A DNA stretch of 64,000 bases from Amycolatopsis decaplanina DSM 44594. Its GTDB lineage: Bacteria; Actinomycetota; Actinomycetes; Mycobacteriales; Pseudonocardiaceae. How positions within the stretch are numbered: position 1 is the first letter of the stretch; each line of letters opens with the position of its first letter. The stretch is taken from the NCBI RefSeq assembly GCF_000342005.1, contig NZ_AOHO01000032.1, positions 1 through 64,000 of the forward strand. The letters are read 5' to 3'. A program made the translations under genes and the position numbers. The notes under the pieces are model-generated. The model worked only from the letters and a program-made list of their open reading frames with translations, ran no database searches and was not told the origin of the DNA. Positions 8,715 through 18,055 of the stretch are shown piece by piece.

Positions 8715-10192
8715 AGCGCACACCCGCTCACCGGTTCCGGCGTGACGGCCGGGGCGCCGAAGCCCGGCAGGCCCAGCGTCACGCCGCTGGTCTTCGGCCG
8801 CAGCCCGGCCTCGGAGTTGTCGCCCGCCTTCGTACGGCGGTGCGACAGCAGGTCGCCGTCGGCGACGAGGTGGTGCGGAGCGCCGTAGGTCACCACGGTC
8901 TCGACGACGTCGCCGGGGCGCACCGAACGGTCCACCAGCGGCCCCGTCGGCGTGAAATGCACGAGCCTGCCGTCACGGGCGCGGCCGCTCATGCGCTGTG
9001 TCTCGGTGTCCTTGCGGCCCTCACCGGAGGCCACCAGCAGCTCGACCCGCCGCCCGACGATCTTCTTGTTCTCGTCCCAGGAGATGTCGTTCTGCAGTTT
9101 CACGAGCCGTTCGTAGCGCTCCTGCACGACCTCCTTCGGCAGCTGCCCGTCCATCTCGGCGGCGGGTGTGCCGGGCCGGATCGAGTACTGGAAGGTGAAC
9201 GCGCTGGAGAACCGCGCCTGCGCGACGACGTCGAGGGTCGCCTGGAAGTCTTCCTCGGTCTCCCCGGGGAACCCGACGATGATGTCGGTGGTGATCGCGG
9301 CGTCGGGCATCGATTCGCGCACGCGGTCGAGGAGCTTGAGGTAGCGCGCCGAACGGTAGGACCGTTTCATCTCGCGCAGTACCCGGTCCGAACCGGACTG
9401 CAGCGGCATGTGCAGCTGGTGGCATACGTTCGGCGTCTCGGCCATCGCGTCGATGACGTCTTCGGTGAACGCCGCCGGATGCGGCGAGGTGAAGCGGACG
9501 CGCTCCAGGCCCTCCACCGAACCGCAGGCGCGCAGCAGCTTCCCGAACGCGAGCCGGTCGCCGAATTCGACGCCGTAGGAGTTCACGTTCTGCCCGAGCA
9601 GGGTCACTTCGAGCACGCCTTCGGCGACGAGCGCCTCGACCTCGGCCAGGATCTCGCCGGGACGGCGGTCGCGTTCCTTGCCGCGCAGCGCCGGGACGAT
9701 GCAGAAGGTGCAGGTGTTGTTGCAGCCGACCGAAATCGACACCCAGCCCGCGTACGCCGAGTCGCGCTTCGCCGGGAGCGTCGAAGGGAAGGTCTCGAGC
9801 GATTCGAGGATCTCGACCTCGGCCTCGGCGTTGTGCCGCGCGCGTTCCAGCAGCGTCGGCAGCGAACCGATGTTGTGCGTGCCGAAGACGACGTCGACCC
9901 AGGGCGCGCGCTTGACGATCTCGCCGCGGTCCTTCTGCGCGAGGCAGCCGCCGACGGCGATCTGCATGTCCGGCTTCGCGGTCTTCTGCGGCCGCAGGTG
10001 GCCGAGGGTGCCGTACAGCTTGTTGTCCGCGTTCTCCCGCACCGCGCAGGTGTTGAACACGATCAGGTCGGGTGTGGCCTCGCCGTCACCCGGAACGTAG
10101 CCGGCGTCCTCGAGCTGCCCGGCAAGACGTTCGGAGTCATGCACGTTCATCTGGCAGCCGAAGGTGCGGATCTGGTAAGTGCGCGCGCTCAT
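8711..10192 (-). CDS. miaB: tRNA-2-methylthio-N6-dimethylallyladenosine synthase
   Basis: 493 residues. Radical-SAM methylthiotransferase acting on i6A37 of tRNA, the next step after MiaA. N-terminal MTTase domain with Cys in TFGCQMN, CAVREN and GGCLAQK for one 4Fe-4S cluster; radical [11 protein letters not shown] for the second; C-terminal TRAM domain (about 400-465). The ATG giving [15 protein letters not shown] has GAAGGCGAG upstream; an upstream in-frame extension would cross into the divergent lipoprotein gene. The C-terminal tail after TRAM is about 40 residues of low-complexity sequence. Confidence 0.97.
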   Translation of the reverse strand: MSARTYQIRTFGCQMNVHDSERLAGQLEDAGYVPGDGEATPDLIVFNTCAVRENADNKLYGTLGHLRPQKTAKPDMQIAVGGCLAQKDRGEIVKRAPWVDVVFGTHNIGSLPTLLERARHNAEAEVEILESLETFPSTLPAKRDSAYAGWVSISVGCNNTCTFCIVPALRGKERDRRPGEILAEVEALVAEGVLEVTLLGQNVNSYGVEFGDRLAFGKLLRACGSVEGLERVRFTSPHPAAFTEDVIDAMAETPNVCHQLHMPLQSGSDRVLREMKRSYRSARYLKLLDRVRESMPDAAITTDIIVGFPGETEEDFQATLDVVAQARFSSAFTFQYSIRPGTPAAEMDGQLPKEVVQERYERLVKLQNDISWDENKKIVGRRVELLVASGEGRKDTETQRMSGRARDGRLVHFTPTGPLVDRSVRPGDVVETVVTYGAPHHLVADGDLLSHRRTKAGDNSEAGLRPKTSGVTLGLPGFGAPAVTPEPVSGCAL

Positions 10193-10241
10193 CTCGCCTT
10201 CGAGGGTACGCGGGCGGGGTTCCATGGCACGATCGACCCTC

Positions 10242-11153
10242 ATGAGGAGACCAGGGATGCTGGCGGTGGTGATCGCCGTGGTCTGCGCCCTGGTCACCGG
10301 GTGCGGGCCGGATCTGTCCGGGACGCGCGTGCGGATCGCCGCCGGGCTCAACGGCGGCGTCTACGACAAACTGGCCGAGGCGCTGGCCGACGCGTGGGCC
10401 GCGCAGCTGGACACCGAGCGGCCCGAGATCCAGGAGACGCAGGGCTCGCCGGACAACATCGGCCGGGTGCGCGCGGGGAAGGCCGACGTCGCGTTCGTGG
10501 CCGCCGACGTCGCCACCGAGAACACCGCCGGGCTGGCCGCGCTGGCCCGCGTGCACGACGACTACCTGCACGTCATCGTGCGCACCGACTCGTCGATCAA
10601 GTCGTTCGCGCAGTTGCGCGGGCGCAAGGTCGCGATCGGGTCGCCGGATTCGGGCGTCGAGTTCGTCTCGAACCAGCTGCTGAAGGCGTCGGGGCTGACC
10701 GGTGCGATCGACCGGCGCAACCTGGGCCTTCCCGAGGCGCTGCCCGCGCTGGAGAACCGGCAGATCGACGCCGTCATCTGGTCGGGTGGCCTGCCGACGC
10801 CGTCGATCACCGACAAGGTGCACACGGTCGGCCTGCGGCTGCTCGACATCACCGACCTCGCGGACGCCCTGCGGGCCACCAGCCCGGTGTACCGGACGGC
10901 GACCATCCCGGTGACGGCCTACAACCTGCCGTCGCCGGTGACCACGCTCGTGCTGCCGAACTTCCTGGTGGTGCCCACGTCGATGCGCGACGACGTCGCC
11001 GAGGCGCTGGTGCGCGGGCTGTTCGACGCGCGGGATCAGCTGGTCAAGGCGGCCGGGGCGGCGTTGTCGATCGACATCCATCCCGCCATCGAGACCTCTC
11101 CCCTGCCGCTGCATCCGGGCGCGCTGCGCTACTTCCGGTCGCTCAAGGACTAG
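10242..11153 (+). CDS. TAXI-family solute-binding lipoprotein
   Basis: 303 residues. Lipoprotein signal with lipobox LVTGC near residue 20, then a TAXI-type TRAP binding fold: [34 protein letters not shown], and the typical GSPDSGVE motif. Such proteins usually deliver organic acids or glutamate to a DctQM-type permease, but none lies nearby. It is divergent from miaB (49 bp) and overlaps the convergent histidine kinase by 11 bp. It could be an orphan receptor for transport elsewhere or a sensory accessory of the adjacent kinase; the latter is speculation. Confidence 0.88.
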   Translation: MRRPGMLAVVIAVVCALVTGCGPDLSGTRVRIAAGLNGGVYDKLAEALADAWAAQLDTERPEIQETQGSPDNIGRVRAGKADVAFVAADVATENTAGLAALARVHDDYLHVIVRTDSSIKSFAQLRGRKVAIGSPDSGVEFVSNQLLKASGLTGAIDRRNLGLPEALPALENRQIDAVIWSGGLPTPSITDKVHTVGLRLLDITDLADALRATSPVYRTATIPVTAYNLPSPVTTLVLPNFLVVPTSMRDDVAEALVRGLFDARDQLVKAAGAALSIDIHPAIETSPLPLHPGALRYFRSLKD

Positions 11154-12543
11154 CGACCGGCAGGGTCACCGTCACTTCGAGGCCGCCGCCCTCGGGTGAG
11201 CCGAGCCGCAGCGAACCGTCCGAGCGGGCCAGGATCTCGGTGACGATCGCCAGGCCGAGGCCGGATCCGGGCACGTTCTGATGCGCTGTGCTGCGCCAGA
11301 ACCGGTCCGCCGCGCGTTCAAGCTCGTCGTCGCGCAGGCCGGGACCGTGATCGCGGACGGCGATGTCCACCTTCCCGTCCGCGGTGGTGACGTCGACCCA
11401 CACCTCGGTCCCCGGCTCGGTGAACTTGAGCGCGTTGTCCAGCAGCGCGTCGAGCACCACTTCGAGGCCGCGTGCCGGGGTGAGCACCCGCAGCCCGCCG
11501 CCCAGTCCGGACGTGACCAGGGAGATGTCGCGCGCCGCGCCGACCACGGTCCAGTCGGCGACCCGGGCGCCCACCATCTCGTCGAGGCCGACGGGCACCA
11601 GTTCGCCGCCCGACGCCTCGGCACGAGCCAGCGAGAGGAGTTCGTCGAGGATCTGGTTGAGCCGCCGCGCGTCGACGACGGCGGCTTCGAGGTCCGCCGC
11701 GGCGAGGTCGTCGTCGACGTGCCCGTCGAGGTTGCCGAGCCGGATCTTCAAGGCGGTCAACGGGTTCCGCAGCTGGTGGGAGGCGTCGGCGACGAACGCG
11801 CGCTGCGCAGACAGCGCCTCGTCGACGCTGGCGGCCATCCGGTCGAAGGACCGTTCGAGCCGGCGCAGTTCCGGCGGCCCGCCCGTCTCCCCGACCCGTT
11901 TGACCTCGCGGCCGCTGACCACGGCGGCGACCAGTTCGCCGGTGGCGTCGTCGAGCCGCCGGACCGGGCGCAGGATCCAGCGCACCACCGGCACCGCGAC
12001 CAGCAGCGCGAGCCCGAACGCCAGCACCGCGCCCGCCGCGATGAGCAGCCACCACCACAGCAGTTCGGTGCGGGCCTTGCCGGTCGAGGAGGCGGTGATC
12101 ACCGCGCCTCGCACCTCGCCGTCGATCAGGATCGGCTCGGCCAGCACCAGCGGTTCGGTGGTCCACGGCATCAGCAGCGGTCCGGGTTCCGAACGCCGTC
12201 CCGCGAGCGCCTGCTGCAGATGCGAGGCGATGACGGGGTCCTTGAGGTCGATCCCGGCCGTCTCACCCGGTCCTCTGGCGACGGCTTCACCGTCCTGGTC
12301 GACGATCGCCACGGGCACCTCATAGACCTCGGTATAGCGGCGGAGTTCGTCCTCGATCAGGTCCGGCCGGTTCTCCACCAGCGGGCGCTGGGCCAGCGAC
12401 GCGAAGCGGGAGGTGTCGGTGAGGCGGTCGAGGAAGAGGTCGAGCTGCACACTGGCCGCCACGCTGAGCGCGAGCGGGATGCCGAGGCCGAACACGAGCG
12501 CCGCGACCAGCGTCAGCACGATCGCCTGGAGCCGGACGCGCAC
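11143..12543 (-). CDS. Sensor histidine kinase
   Basis: 466 residues. TM1 at about 6-30, an extracytoplasmic sensor of about 125 residues, TM2 at about 161-188, HAMP, then HisKA with phospho-acceptor H256 in DASHQLRNPLT, and HATPase_c with N box LLDNALKF, G1 DHGPGL and G2 GSGLGLAI. It resembles TctE/QseC-like kinases. The GTG start follows the response-regulator stop by 4 bp, so the pair is one operon. Possible signal: the substrate of the adjacent TAXI protein or glutamate importer (inference). Confidence 0.95.
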   Translation of the reverse strand: MRVRLQAIVLTLVAALVFGLGIPLALSVAASVQLDLFLDRLTDTSRFASLAQRPLVENRPDLIEDELRRYTEVYEVPVAIVDQDGEAVARGPGETAGIDLKDPVIASHLQQALAGRRSEPGPLLMPWTTEPLVLAEPILIDGEVRGAVITASSTGKARTELLWWWLLIAAGAVLAFGLALLVAVPVVRWILRPVRRLDDATGELVAAVVSGREVKRVGETGGPPELRRLERSFDRMAASVDEALSAQRAFVADASHQLRNPLTALKIRLGNLDGHVDDDLAAADLEAAVVDARRLNQILDELLSLARAEASGGELVPVGLDEMVGARVADWTVVGAARDISLVTSGLGGGLRVLTPARGLEVVLDALLDNALKFTEPGTEVWVDVTTADGKVDIAVRDHGPGLRDDELERAADRFWRSTAHQNVPGSGLGLAIVTEILARSDGSLRLGSPEGGGLEVTVTLPVASP

Positions 12544-12547
12544 CGGC

Positions 12548-13237
12548 TCAGCCCTCTTCGGCCGGGCCGTAGGCGCCGCCGAGGCGGTACCCGACGCCGC
12601 GGACGGTCTCGATCAGCGCGGGCCTGCCCAATTTGGTCCGCAGGGTGGCGACGTGGACGTCGAGCGACCGGCTCTCCGCGGGGCCGCGGTGCCCCCACAC
12701 CTCGTTCAGCACGTGGTCGCGGGCGCAGACCGCGCCGCGTGCGGTGACCACCAGCGCGAGCACCTGGAATTCCTTGCGGGACAACGAAACCGGCTGTCCG
12801 TCGACCTGCACCTCATGTCGCCCGATATCGACGGAGACATCACCCGCCCGAATGACACCCGGCGGTTCGGGCGCGGCGGGCCGTTCCCCGCGGCGCCGGC
12901 GCACGGCCTCCACGCGGGCGACCAGTTCGTCGACGTCGTAGGGCTTGACCAGATAGTCGTCGGCGCCGGACCGCAGCCCCTGGATCCGGTCGTCGACCTC
13001 GCCCCGCGCCGAAACGACGATCACCGCGACGTCGCTGACCGCGCGGATCCGGCGGCACAGGACGATCCCGTCGACGTCGGGCAGCCCCAGGTCGAGCAGC
13101 ACGACGTCGACTTCGTGCACCAGATCGAGCACCCCGGCGCCGGAGGCCAGTCGTTTGATCGTCAGGCCGCGCCGGGTCAGCGCGGGCGTCAAGGCACCCG
13201 CGACCCGGTCGTCGTCCTCCACCAGCAGTACCCGCAC
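12548..13237 (-). CDS. OmpR/PhoB-type response regulator
   Basis: 229 residues. Receiver domain with acidic pocket VEDDD, phospho-acceptor D49 in LLDLGLPD, and K in YLVKPYD; C-terminal winged helix with SRKEFQVLALL-like and VRGVGYRLG motifs. The GTG start was chosen because AAAGGGAA lies upstream and the receiver begins at once; a longer open frame upstream is non-coding. First gene of the pair with the kinase. Confidence 0.95.
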   Translation of the reverse strand: MRVLLVEDDDRVAGALTPALTRRGLTIKRLASGAGVLDLVHEVDVVLLDLGLPDVDGIVLCRRIRAVSDVAVIVVSARGEVDDRIQGLRSGADDYLVKPYDVDELVARVEAVRRRRGERPAAPEPPGVIRAGDVSVDIGRHEVQVDGQPVSLSRKEFQVLALVVTARGAVCARDHVLNEVWGHRGPAESRSLDVHVATLRTKLGRPALIETVRGVGYRLGGAYGPAEEG

Positions 13238-13377
13238 CCGTGTTTCCCTTTCACGCCGTCCCGCACGCGACGACTTGAAGAACGACTCTATGGGGTGAGT
13301 CACCTCTCGCGCTGCCCGTACCGCCGGGCCGCCCGGCCCTGTGAGGGACCCACTGCATGCGGTAATGGTCACGATGC

Positions 13378-13430
13378 GTCACAGATCTGTTGTGACCCCG
13401 GTTACGGGACACCCCTGCCTTGTCTAGGCT
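13378..13430 (+). promoter_or_regulatory. Candidate gluABCD promoter with adjacent palindrome
   Basis: A -35 TTACGG (13402-13407) and -10 TAGGCT (13425-13430) are separated by 17 bp, about 170 nt before gluA. Directly upstream is GTCACA-N7-TGTGAC (13378-13396), a possible regulator site reminiscent of cAMP-receptor/GlxR half-sites in reversed orientation. The rest of the 369-bp divergent gap to the response regulator shows no gene. Confidence 0.4.
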
Positions 13431-13606
13431 GATCAGCGTCGGACGGAGGTGGATCGGGACCGTCCGGTGGCTTGAGAACGATACGGACTTGAAACCCTAA
13501 GTATTGGTCAAGCCGTCTTTACAAGCGGTCCGACGGGAGTAGGTTTCCGCCATCGCGTGGTGCCTGACCCCGCAGTCCCCTGCAAACGAACGCTCCTGGA
13601 GGCCAG

Positions 13607-14359
<753 letters not shown>

Positions 14360-14414
14360 GGACTTCCCCGCCGGCCGGTATGGCTGGACAAGATTCGGAA
14401 GGAAACTGAGAACA

Positions 14415-15269
14415 ATGCGGTTGAACCGAGTTCTGCGTATGAGCGCGGCCGTCGTGGCGGCCGGTCTCGCCCTCACCGCCTGCGGTGGCGGCGGGTCCGA
14501 CGCCGGCAGCGGCTCCGGCGCCAAGAACGTGGTGGCGAAGGCCAAGAACGACAAGAAGCTGACCATCGGCATCAAGTTCGACCAGCCCGGCCTCGGCCAG
14601 AAGCAGTCGGACGGCAGCTACGCCGGTTTCGACGTCGACGTGGCGAAGTACATCGCCAAGGAGCTCGGCGTCGAAGAGTCGGGGATCACCTGGAAGGAAG
14701 CGCAGTCCGCGCAGCGCGAGGACCTGATCAAGAAGGGTGAGGTCGACTTCATCGTCGCCACCTACTCGATCACCGACAAGCGCAAGAACGAGGTCTCCTT
14801 CGCGGGCCCGTACTTCATCGCCCACCAGGACCTGCTCGTTCAGGCCGACAACACCGACATCACCGGCCCCGAGTCGCTGACCGGCAACAAGAAGCTCTGC
14901 TCGGTCAAGGGTTCCACCCCGGCGCAGAACGTCAAGGAAAAGTACGCCAAGGAAGTTCAGCTGCAGGAAGTCGGCAAGTACACCGACTGCGTCACCTCGC
15001 TGCTCAACAAGACCGTCGACGCGATGACCACCGATGACGTGATCCTCGCCGGCTACGCCTCGCAGCAGCCCGGCAAGCTGAAGCTGGTCGGCAAGGGCTT
15101 CACCGACGAGAAGTACGGCGTCGGCCTGAAGAAGGACGACAACGAGAGCATCACCGCGATCAACAACGCGATCAAGAAGATGCAGCAGGACGGCGCGTGG
15201 AAGGCCGCTCTGGAGAAGAACGTCGGCCCGTCGGGCTACAAGATCCCGGAGCCCCCGGCCATCTCGTGA
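14415..15269 (+). CDS. gluB: Glutamate ABC transporter substrate-binding lipoprotein
   Basis: 284 residues. Lipoprotein signal with lipobox ALTAC near residue 23, then a Gly/Ser linker and an SBP_bac_3 domain: LTIGIKFDQPGLGQ, GFDVDVAKYIAKELG, VDFIVATYSITDKRKNEVSFAGPYF. This pattern is that of Glu/Gln/Asp-binding proteins. The 55-bp gap after gluA includes GGAAGGAAAC as ribosome site. Confidence 0.95.
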   Translation: MRLNRVLRMSAAVVAAGLALTACGGGGSDAGSGSGAKNVVAKAKNDKKLTIGIKFDQPGLGQKQSDGSYAGFDVDVAKYIAKELGVEESGITWKEAQSAQREDLIKKGEVDFIVATYSITDKRKNEVSFAGPYFIAHQDLLVQADNTDITGPESLTGNKKLCSVKGSTPAQNVKEKYAKEVQLQEVGKYTDCVTSLLNKTVDAMTTDDVILAGYASQQPGKLKLVGKGFTDEKYGVGLKKDDNESITAINNAIKKMQQDGAWKAALEKNVGPSGYKIPEPPAIS

Positions 15270-15304
15270 ACAGGCTCCCCTGAGCCGCTGAACTGAAGGA
15301 CTCG

Positions 15305-15335
15305 AACGGTGCGCCGTGTACCGCGGCGCACCGTT
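15305..15335 (+). terminator. Intercistronic hairpin between gluB and gluC
   Basis: Perfect 12-bp stem AACGGTGCGCCG with a 7-nt loop in the 83-bp gap. No U-run follows, so it more likely protects the gluB 3' end or lowers read-through into the permease genes, a common layout for binding-protein genes. Confidence 0.6.
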
Positions 15336-15352
15336 CCCATACCGAGGCTGGG

Positions 15353-16048
15353 TTGAGCACCTTGTTCGATTTCCTCGACAATCCCAATTACGACTTGCTC
15401 GGCGCCTTCTGGATGACGATCAAGCTGACCTTCTTCTCCGCGATCGGCTCCCTGATCTGGGGCACGATCCTGGTGGGAATGCGGGTCAGCCCGGTTCCGA
15501 TCATGCGGGCGTTCGGCACCGCCTACGTCAACATCTTCCGGAACACCCCGCTGACGGTGATCATCGTCTTCACGTCGCTGGGACTGTCCTCCACCCTGGG
15601 GATCAACCTGGCCTCGAAGGATTCGACTACCTCACTGGAGGACAACTTCTTCCGGCTCGCGATCCTCGGCTTCATCGCCTACACCGCGACGTTCGTCTGT
15701 GAATCGCTGCGGTCGGGTATCAACACCGTGCCCGTCGGCCAGGCAGAGGCGGCCCGCGCGCTCGGTCTCGGCTTCTTCCAGGTGCTGACGCTGATCGTGC
15801 TGCCGCAGGCGTTCCGATCGGTGATCGCGCCGCTGACCAACGTGATGATCGCGTTGCTGAAGAACACCACGGTCGCCTCGATCATCGGTGTGGCCGAAGC
15901 GTCGCTGCTGATGTCGGAGATGGTGGAGAACGAGTCCGACTCGCTGCTCCTGGTCTTCCTCCTGTTCGCCGCTGGGTTCGTCATCCTGGTCCTCCCCCTC
16001 GGCCTGCTGCTGGGCTGGGTCGCCAAGAAGGTCGAGGTCAAGCGATGA
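15353..16048 (+). CDS. gluC: Glutamate ABC transporter permease GluC
   Basis: 231 residues, about five membrane segments, with the binding-protein-dependent permease (EAA) loop in GQAEAARALGLGFFQ. The family NIFRNTPLTV motif is present. The start is TTG with GAGGCTGGG immediately upstream; no ATG or GTG gives a full N-terminus. Its stop overlaps the gluD start as ATGA. Confidence 0.93.
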   Translation: MSTLFDFLDNPNYDLLGAFWMTIKLTFFSAIGSLIWGTILVGMRVSPVPIMRAFGTAYVNIFRNTPLTVIIVFTSLGLSSTLGINLASKDSTTSLEDNFFRLAILGFIAYTATFVCESLRSGINTVPVGQAEAARALGLGFFQVLTLIVLPQAFRSVIAPLTNVMIALLKNTTVASIIGVAEASLLMSEMVENESDSLLLVFLLFAAGFVILVLPLGLLLGWVAKKVEVKR

Positions 16049-16953
16049 GCAGCACGCAGACCGTCCTCTATGACATTCCCGGCCCCAAGGCGCGGGCGCG
16101 AAACTGGCTCTACAGCGTGCTTTTCGTGCTCGTCCTGGCGCTGGTGATCTACTTCGTCTACACCGGCTTCGACGAGAAGGGCCAGTGGGCGGGTGCCCTC
16201 TGGAAGCCCTTCATCGAGGGTTCGACGTGGACGCAGTTCCTGCTTCCGGGTCTGCTCAACACGTTGAAGGCGGCTGGGCTTTCGATCGTGATCGCGCTGC
16301 CGATCGGGGCGCTGCTGGGCATCGGCAGGCTGTCGGACCACAAGTGGATCCGGCTGCCGGTCGGCTGGATCGTCGAGTTCTTCCGCGCCATCCCGGTGCT
16401 GCTGCTGATGGTTTTCGCCGCGGCCTTCTACGCGTACTACACCGGCATCGACTCCGAGATCCGTCCGCTCTTCGCCGCGGTCACCGGTCTGGTGCTCTAC
16501 AACGGTTCGGTCCTGGCCGAGGTGTTCCGGGCGGGCATCCTGTCGCTGCCGAAGGGACAGGCGGAGGCGTCATCCGCCCTGGGTCTGCGCAAGACACAGA
16601 CCATGGTGAACGTCCTGCTGCCGCAGGCGGTGACGTTGATGCTGCCGGCATTGGTCAGCCAGCTGGTCGTCATCCTGAAGGACACCGCGCTGGCCGGTCA
16701 GCTGACCATCGGCTTCGACGAGCTGATCCGCGGCTCCGGTCCGCTCACCGGTCTCTACGGCAACACGATCCCGACGCTGATCGTCGTCGCGATCATCTTC
16801 ATCGTGCTGAACCTGCTCCTGACCCAGTTCGCGAGCTGGCTGGAGAACAAGCTGGCCCGACGGAAGAAGGCACCCAAGGGCGCCAAGCCGGTCATGGCGG
16901 CAACGTCGAACGTCGTCCTCACGCGTGACGACGCCAGTGGCGGGGCGCTGTAA
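16045..16953 (+). CDS. gluD: Glutamate ABC transporter permease GluD
   Basis: 302 residues, second permease. Contains the FFRAIPVLLLM motif and EAA loop GQAEASSALGLRKTQ. Longer than GluC at both ends, with a basic cytoplasmic tail (ENKLARRKKAPKGAKP). Translation is coupled to gluC. A family C palindrome starts six bases after its stop and probably ends the operon. Confidence 0.94.
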   Translation: MSSTQTVLYDIPGPKARARNWLYSVLFVLVLALVIYFVYTGFDEKGQWAGALWKPFIEGSTWTQFLLPGLLNTLKAAGLSIVIALPIGALLGIGRLSDHKWIRLPVGWIVEFFRAIPVLLLMVFAAAFYAYYTGIDSEIRPLFAAVTGLVLYNGSVLAEVFRAGILSLPKGQAEASSALGLRKTQTMVNVLLPQAVTLMLPALVSQLVVILKDTALAGQLTIGFDELIRGSGPLTGLYGNTIPTLIVVAIIFIVLNLLLTQFASWLENKLARRKKAPKGAKPVMAATSNVVLTRDDASGGAL

Positions 16954-16959
16954 CTCCGT

Positions 16960-17018
16960 AAGTACATGAAGGCCCCCTTCCTTGCGCCTAGGTACAGGAA
17001 GGGGGCCTTCATGTACTT
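16960..17018. repeat. Family C palindrome, copy C1
   Basis: 23-bp perfect arms starting AAGTACATGAAGGCCCCC, with a 13-nt centre. It lies between the gluD stop and the methyltransferase start, probably acting as a terminator. It differs from copy C2 by a compensated change in the stem (GAAGG/CCTTC here, GATGG/CCATC there). Confidence 0.85.
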
Positions 17019-17075
17019 CGAGATAGGCCTCTTGGTCCTGTCGGGACGGTGACCCTGTCGGCTAGCGTCGGCCGT

Positions 17076-17519
17076 ATGGCGGACCAGGCCGCGACGCTGC
17101 TCGAAGCGCTGCCGGACCTGGCGGGCAGGGCGGTCCTGGTCGTCGGGTGCGGCGATGGCCGCTACCCACGCCTGTTGCGTGGGCAGGGCGCGCGCCGCGT
17201 GGTCGGCGTCGACGCGGATCAGGCACTGATCGCGGCAGCCCAACGCGAGGAGGAACGTGACCCCGTCGGGATCTCCTACGAGGTCCACCAACTCGCCCGG
17301 CTGCCGGTTATGGGGGCCTTCGACATCGTCCTGGCCTTCCTCGACTCTCCTGACCCGCTCAACCGCGTCGCCGCGAGCCTGGTGACGGGCGGGCTGCTCG
17401 TGGCCGTCGCCACGAACGGAATCGGCCTGGAGGAAGCGTTGCGGGACAACGGCTTCCAGGACATCGTTCTGCGCCGCCACGAGAGCGGCGACGTGCACAG
17501 CGCCCGCAACGTGGGCTGA
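17076..17519 (+). CDS. Class I SAM-dependent methyltransferase
   Basis: 147 residues, short for the family. Motif I VLVVGCGDGRYPRLL, acidic end of beta-2 in VVGVDADQ, motif II region FDIVLAFLDSPDPLN. The protein ends soon after the core fold, so the substrate-binding part is minimal. The ATG was chosen over a GTG nine codons earlier because family similarity starts at MADQAATLLEALPDL. Substrate unknown. It ends 2 bp from a tRNA-shaped element on the other strand. Confidence 0.8.
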   Translation: MADQAATLLEALPDLAGRAVLVVGCGDGRYPRLLRGQGARRVVGVDADQALIAAAQREEERDPVGISYEVHQLARLPVMGAFDIVLAFLDSPDPLNRVAASLVTGGLLVAVATNGIGLEEALRDNGFQDIVLRRHESGDVHSARNVG

Positions 17520-17520
17520 G

Positions 17521-17589
17521 TCGCGCACCCTGGTGTCGAGCCAGGCTGGCCGGGGCTATGAATCCCGGCCGGTCGCCGGACCGTGCGCG
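17521..17589 (-). ncRNA. tRNA-like cloverleaf, unassigned
   Basis: Read on the minus strand, this 69-nt stretch folds into four perfect stems: a 7-bp closing stem (CGCGCAC/GTGCGCG), a 4-bp D-like arm with CGGC loop, a 7-bp middle arm (GGCCGGG/CCCGGCC) with a 9-nt loop containing TTCAT, and a 5-bp T-like arm CCTGG-CTCGACA-CCAGG, plus a 3' A in the discriminator position. The T-loop keeps TCGA. It is not a normal tRNA: no position 8-9 linker, a tiny D-loop, an oversized anticodon loop and a 2-nt variable region. It lies 76 nt after tRNA-Glu on the same strand. A tRNA relic or terminator is possible. Confidence 0.4.
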
Positions 17590-17665
17590 TCTGGCGGTAT
17601 GGGACACACGGACCCCACACCGCCGCACCGGTACGACGGAACAGGTTCCCCGCCGTGCCGGGGCG

Positions 17666-17737
17666 TAGCGCGTGTGGGAGTCGAACCCACGTCACCGGGG
17701 TGAAAACCCGGTATCCCTTCCGCTGGACCAACGCGCC
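17666..17737 (-). tRNA. tRNA-Glu (anticodon UUC)
   Basis: 72 nt. Acceptor GGCGCGT pairs with ACGCGCT (one G-U), anticodon stem CCGGG/CCCGG with loop TTTTCAC giving anticodon TTC, T-arm GTGGG-TTCGACT-CCCAC. CCA is not encoded. Upstream on its strand, the leader holds a strong hairpin (CTGGAAC...GTTCCAG with CAGTCCGG/CCGGACTG inside), a possible processing structure. Confidence 0.95.
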
Positions 17738-17805
17738 TTGGCCTGGAACACAGTCCGGCACGCACCGCGCACCGGACTGCTTCGTTCCAGAAATCAGGGT
17801 CACCG

Positions 17806-17844
17806 AAAAGAAAAGCCGCCCGGTTCGGTTTCCCGAAGGGCGGC
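17806..17844 (-). terminator. Rho-independent terminator after a short ORF
   Basis: On the minus strand, stem GCCGCCC/GGGCGGC with a second stem TTCGG-GAAA-CCGAA inside, followed by TTTTCTTTTC. It is one of very few textbook terminators in this window. It lies 20 nt after the stop of the 23-codon ORF. Confidence 0.85.
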
Positions 17845-17864
17845 TCCGCGTGCGCGACGTCCTG

Positions 17865-17936
17865 CTAGGACGGCGGCGTGGAGCCGGGTTTCTCTTCCAT
17901 GCCAAGGAAAGGACAGGCCATGCGGTACTGCGTCAT
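17865..17936 (-). CDS. Short ORF with strong ribosome site (leader peptide or small protein)
   Basis: Encodes 23 residues, MTQYRMACPFLGMEEKPGS followed by TPPS. GAGGAGG lies four bases before the ATG and an intrinsic terminator follows the TAG, so the unit looks complete: ribosome site, ORF, terminator. There is no membrane segment and one cysteine. The tRNA-Glu gene lies downstream of the terminator. It could be a real microprotein or a leader peptide whose translation affects the terminator. I know no family. Confidence 0.45.
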   Translation of the reverse strand: MTQYRMACPFLGMEEKPGSTPPS

Positions 17937-18003
17937 GCGTCCTCCTCGGTCGGTGTGCGGTAAGTGTGCAACGGGCAGGCGAGTGAAGGCAAACGTTTTA
18001 AAG

Positions 18004-18049
18004 CTCGTGAGTGGCAAGGACGGTTAGAACCGTCCTTGCCACTCACGAG
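18004..18049. repeat. Family A palindrome, copy A2
   Basis: 22-bp perfect arms (CTCGTGAGTGGCAAGG...ACGGTT), 2-nt centre AG. It ends 6 bp from the sdhB stop and probably terminates the sdh operon. Stem variant GCAAGG is matched by CCTTGC. Confidence 0.85.
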
Positions 18050-18055
18050 GAATGA

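Noticed and set aside
8840..11281. 813-codon plus-strand frame over miaB and the TAXI gene
   Set aside because: Antisense to miaB and out of frame with the lipoprotein gene; no motifs.
16960..17018. Peptides starting Met-Lys-Ala-Pro-Phe encoded by palindrome arms as real small proteins
   Set aside because: The same reading arises on both strands purely from symmetry, and no ribosome site precedes it; noted only as a curiosity.
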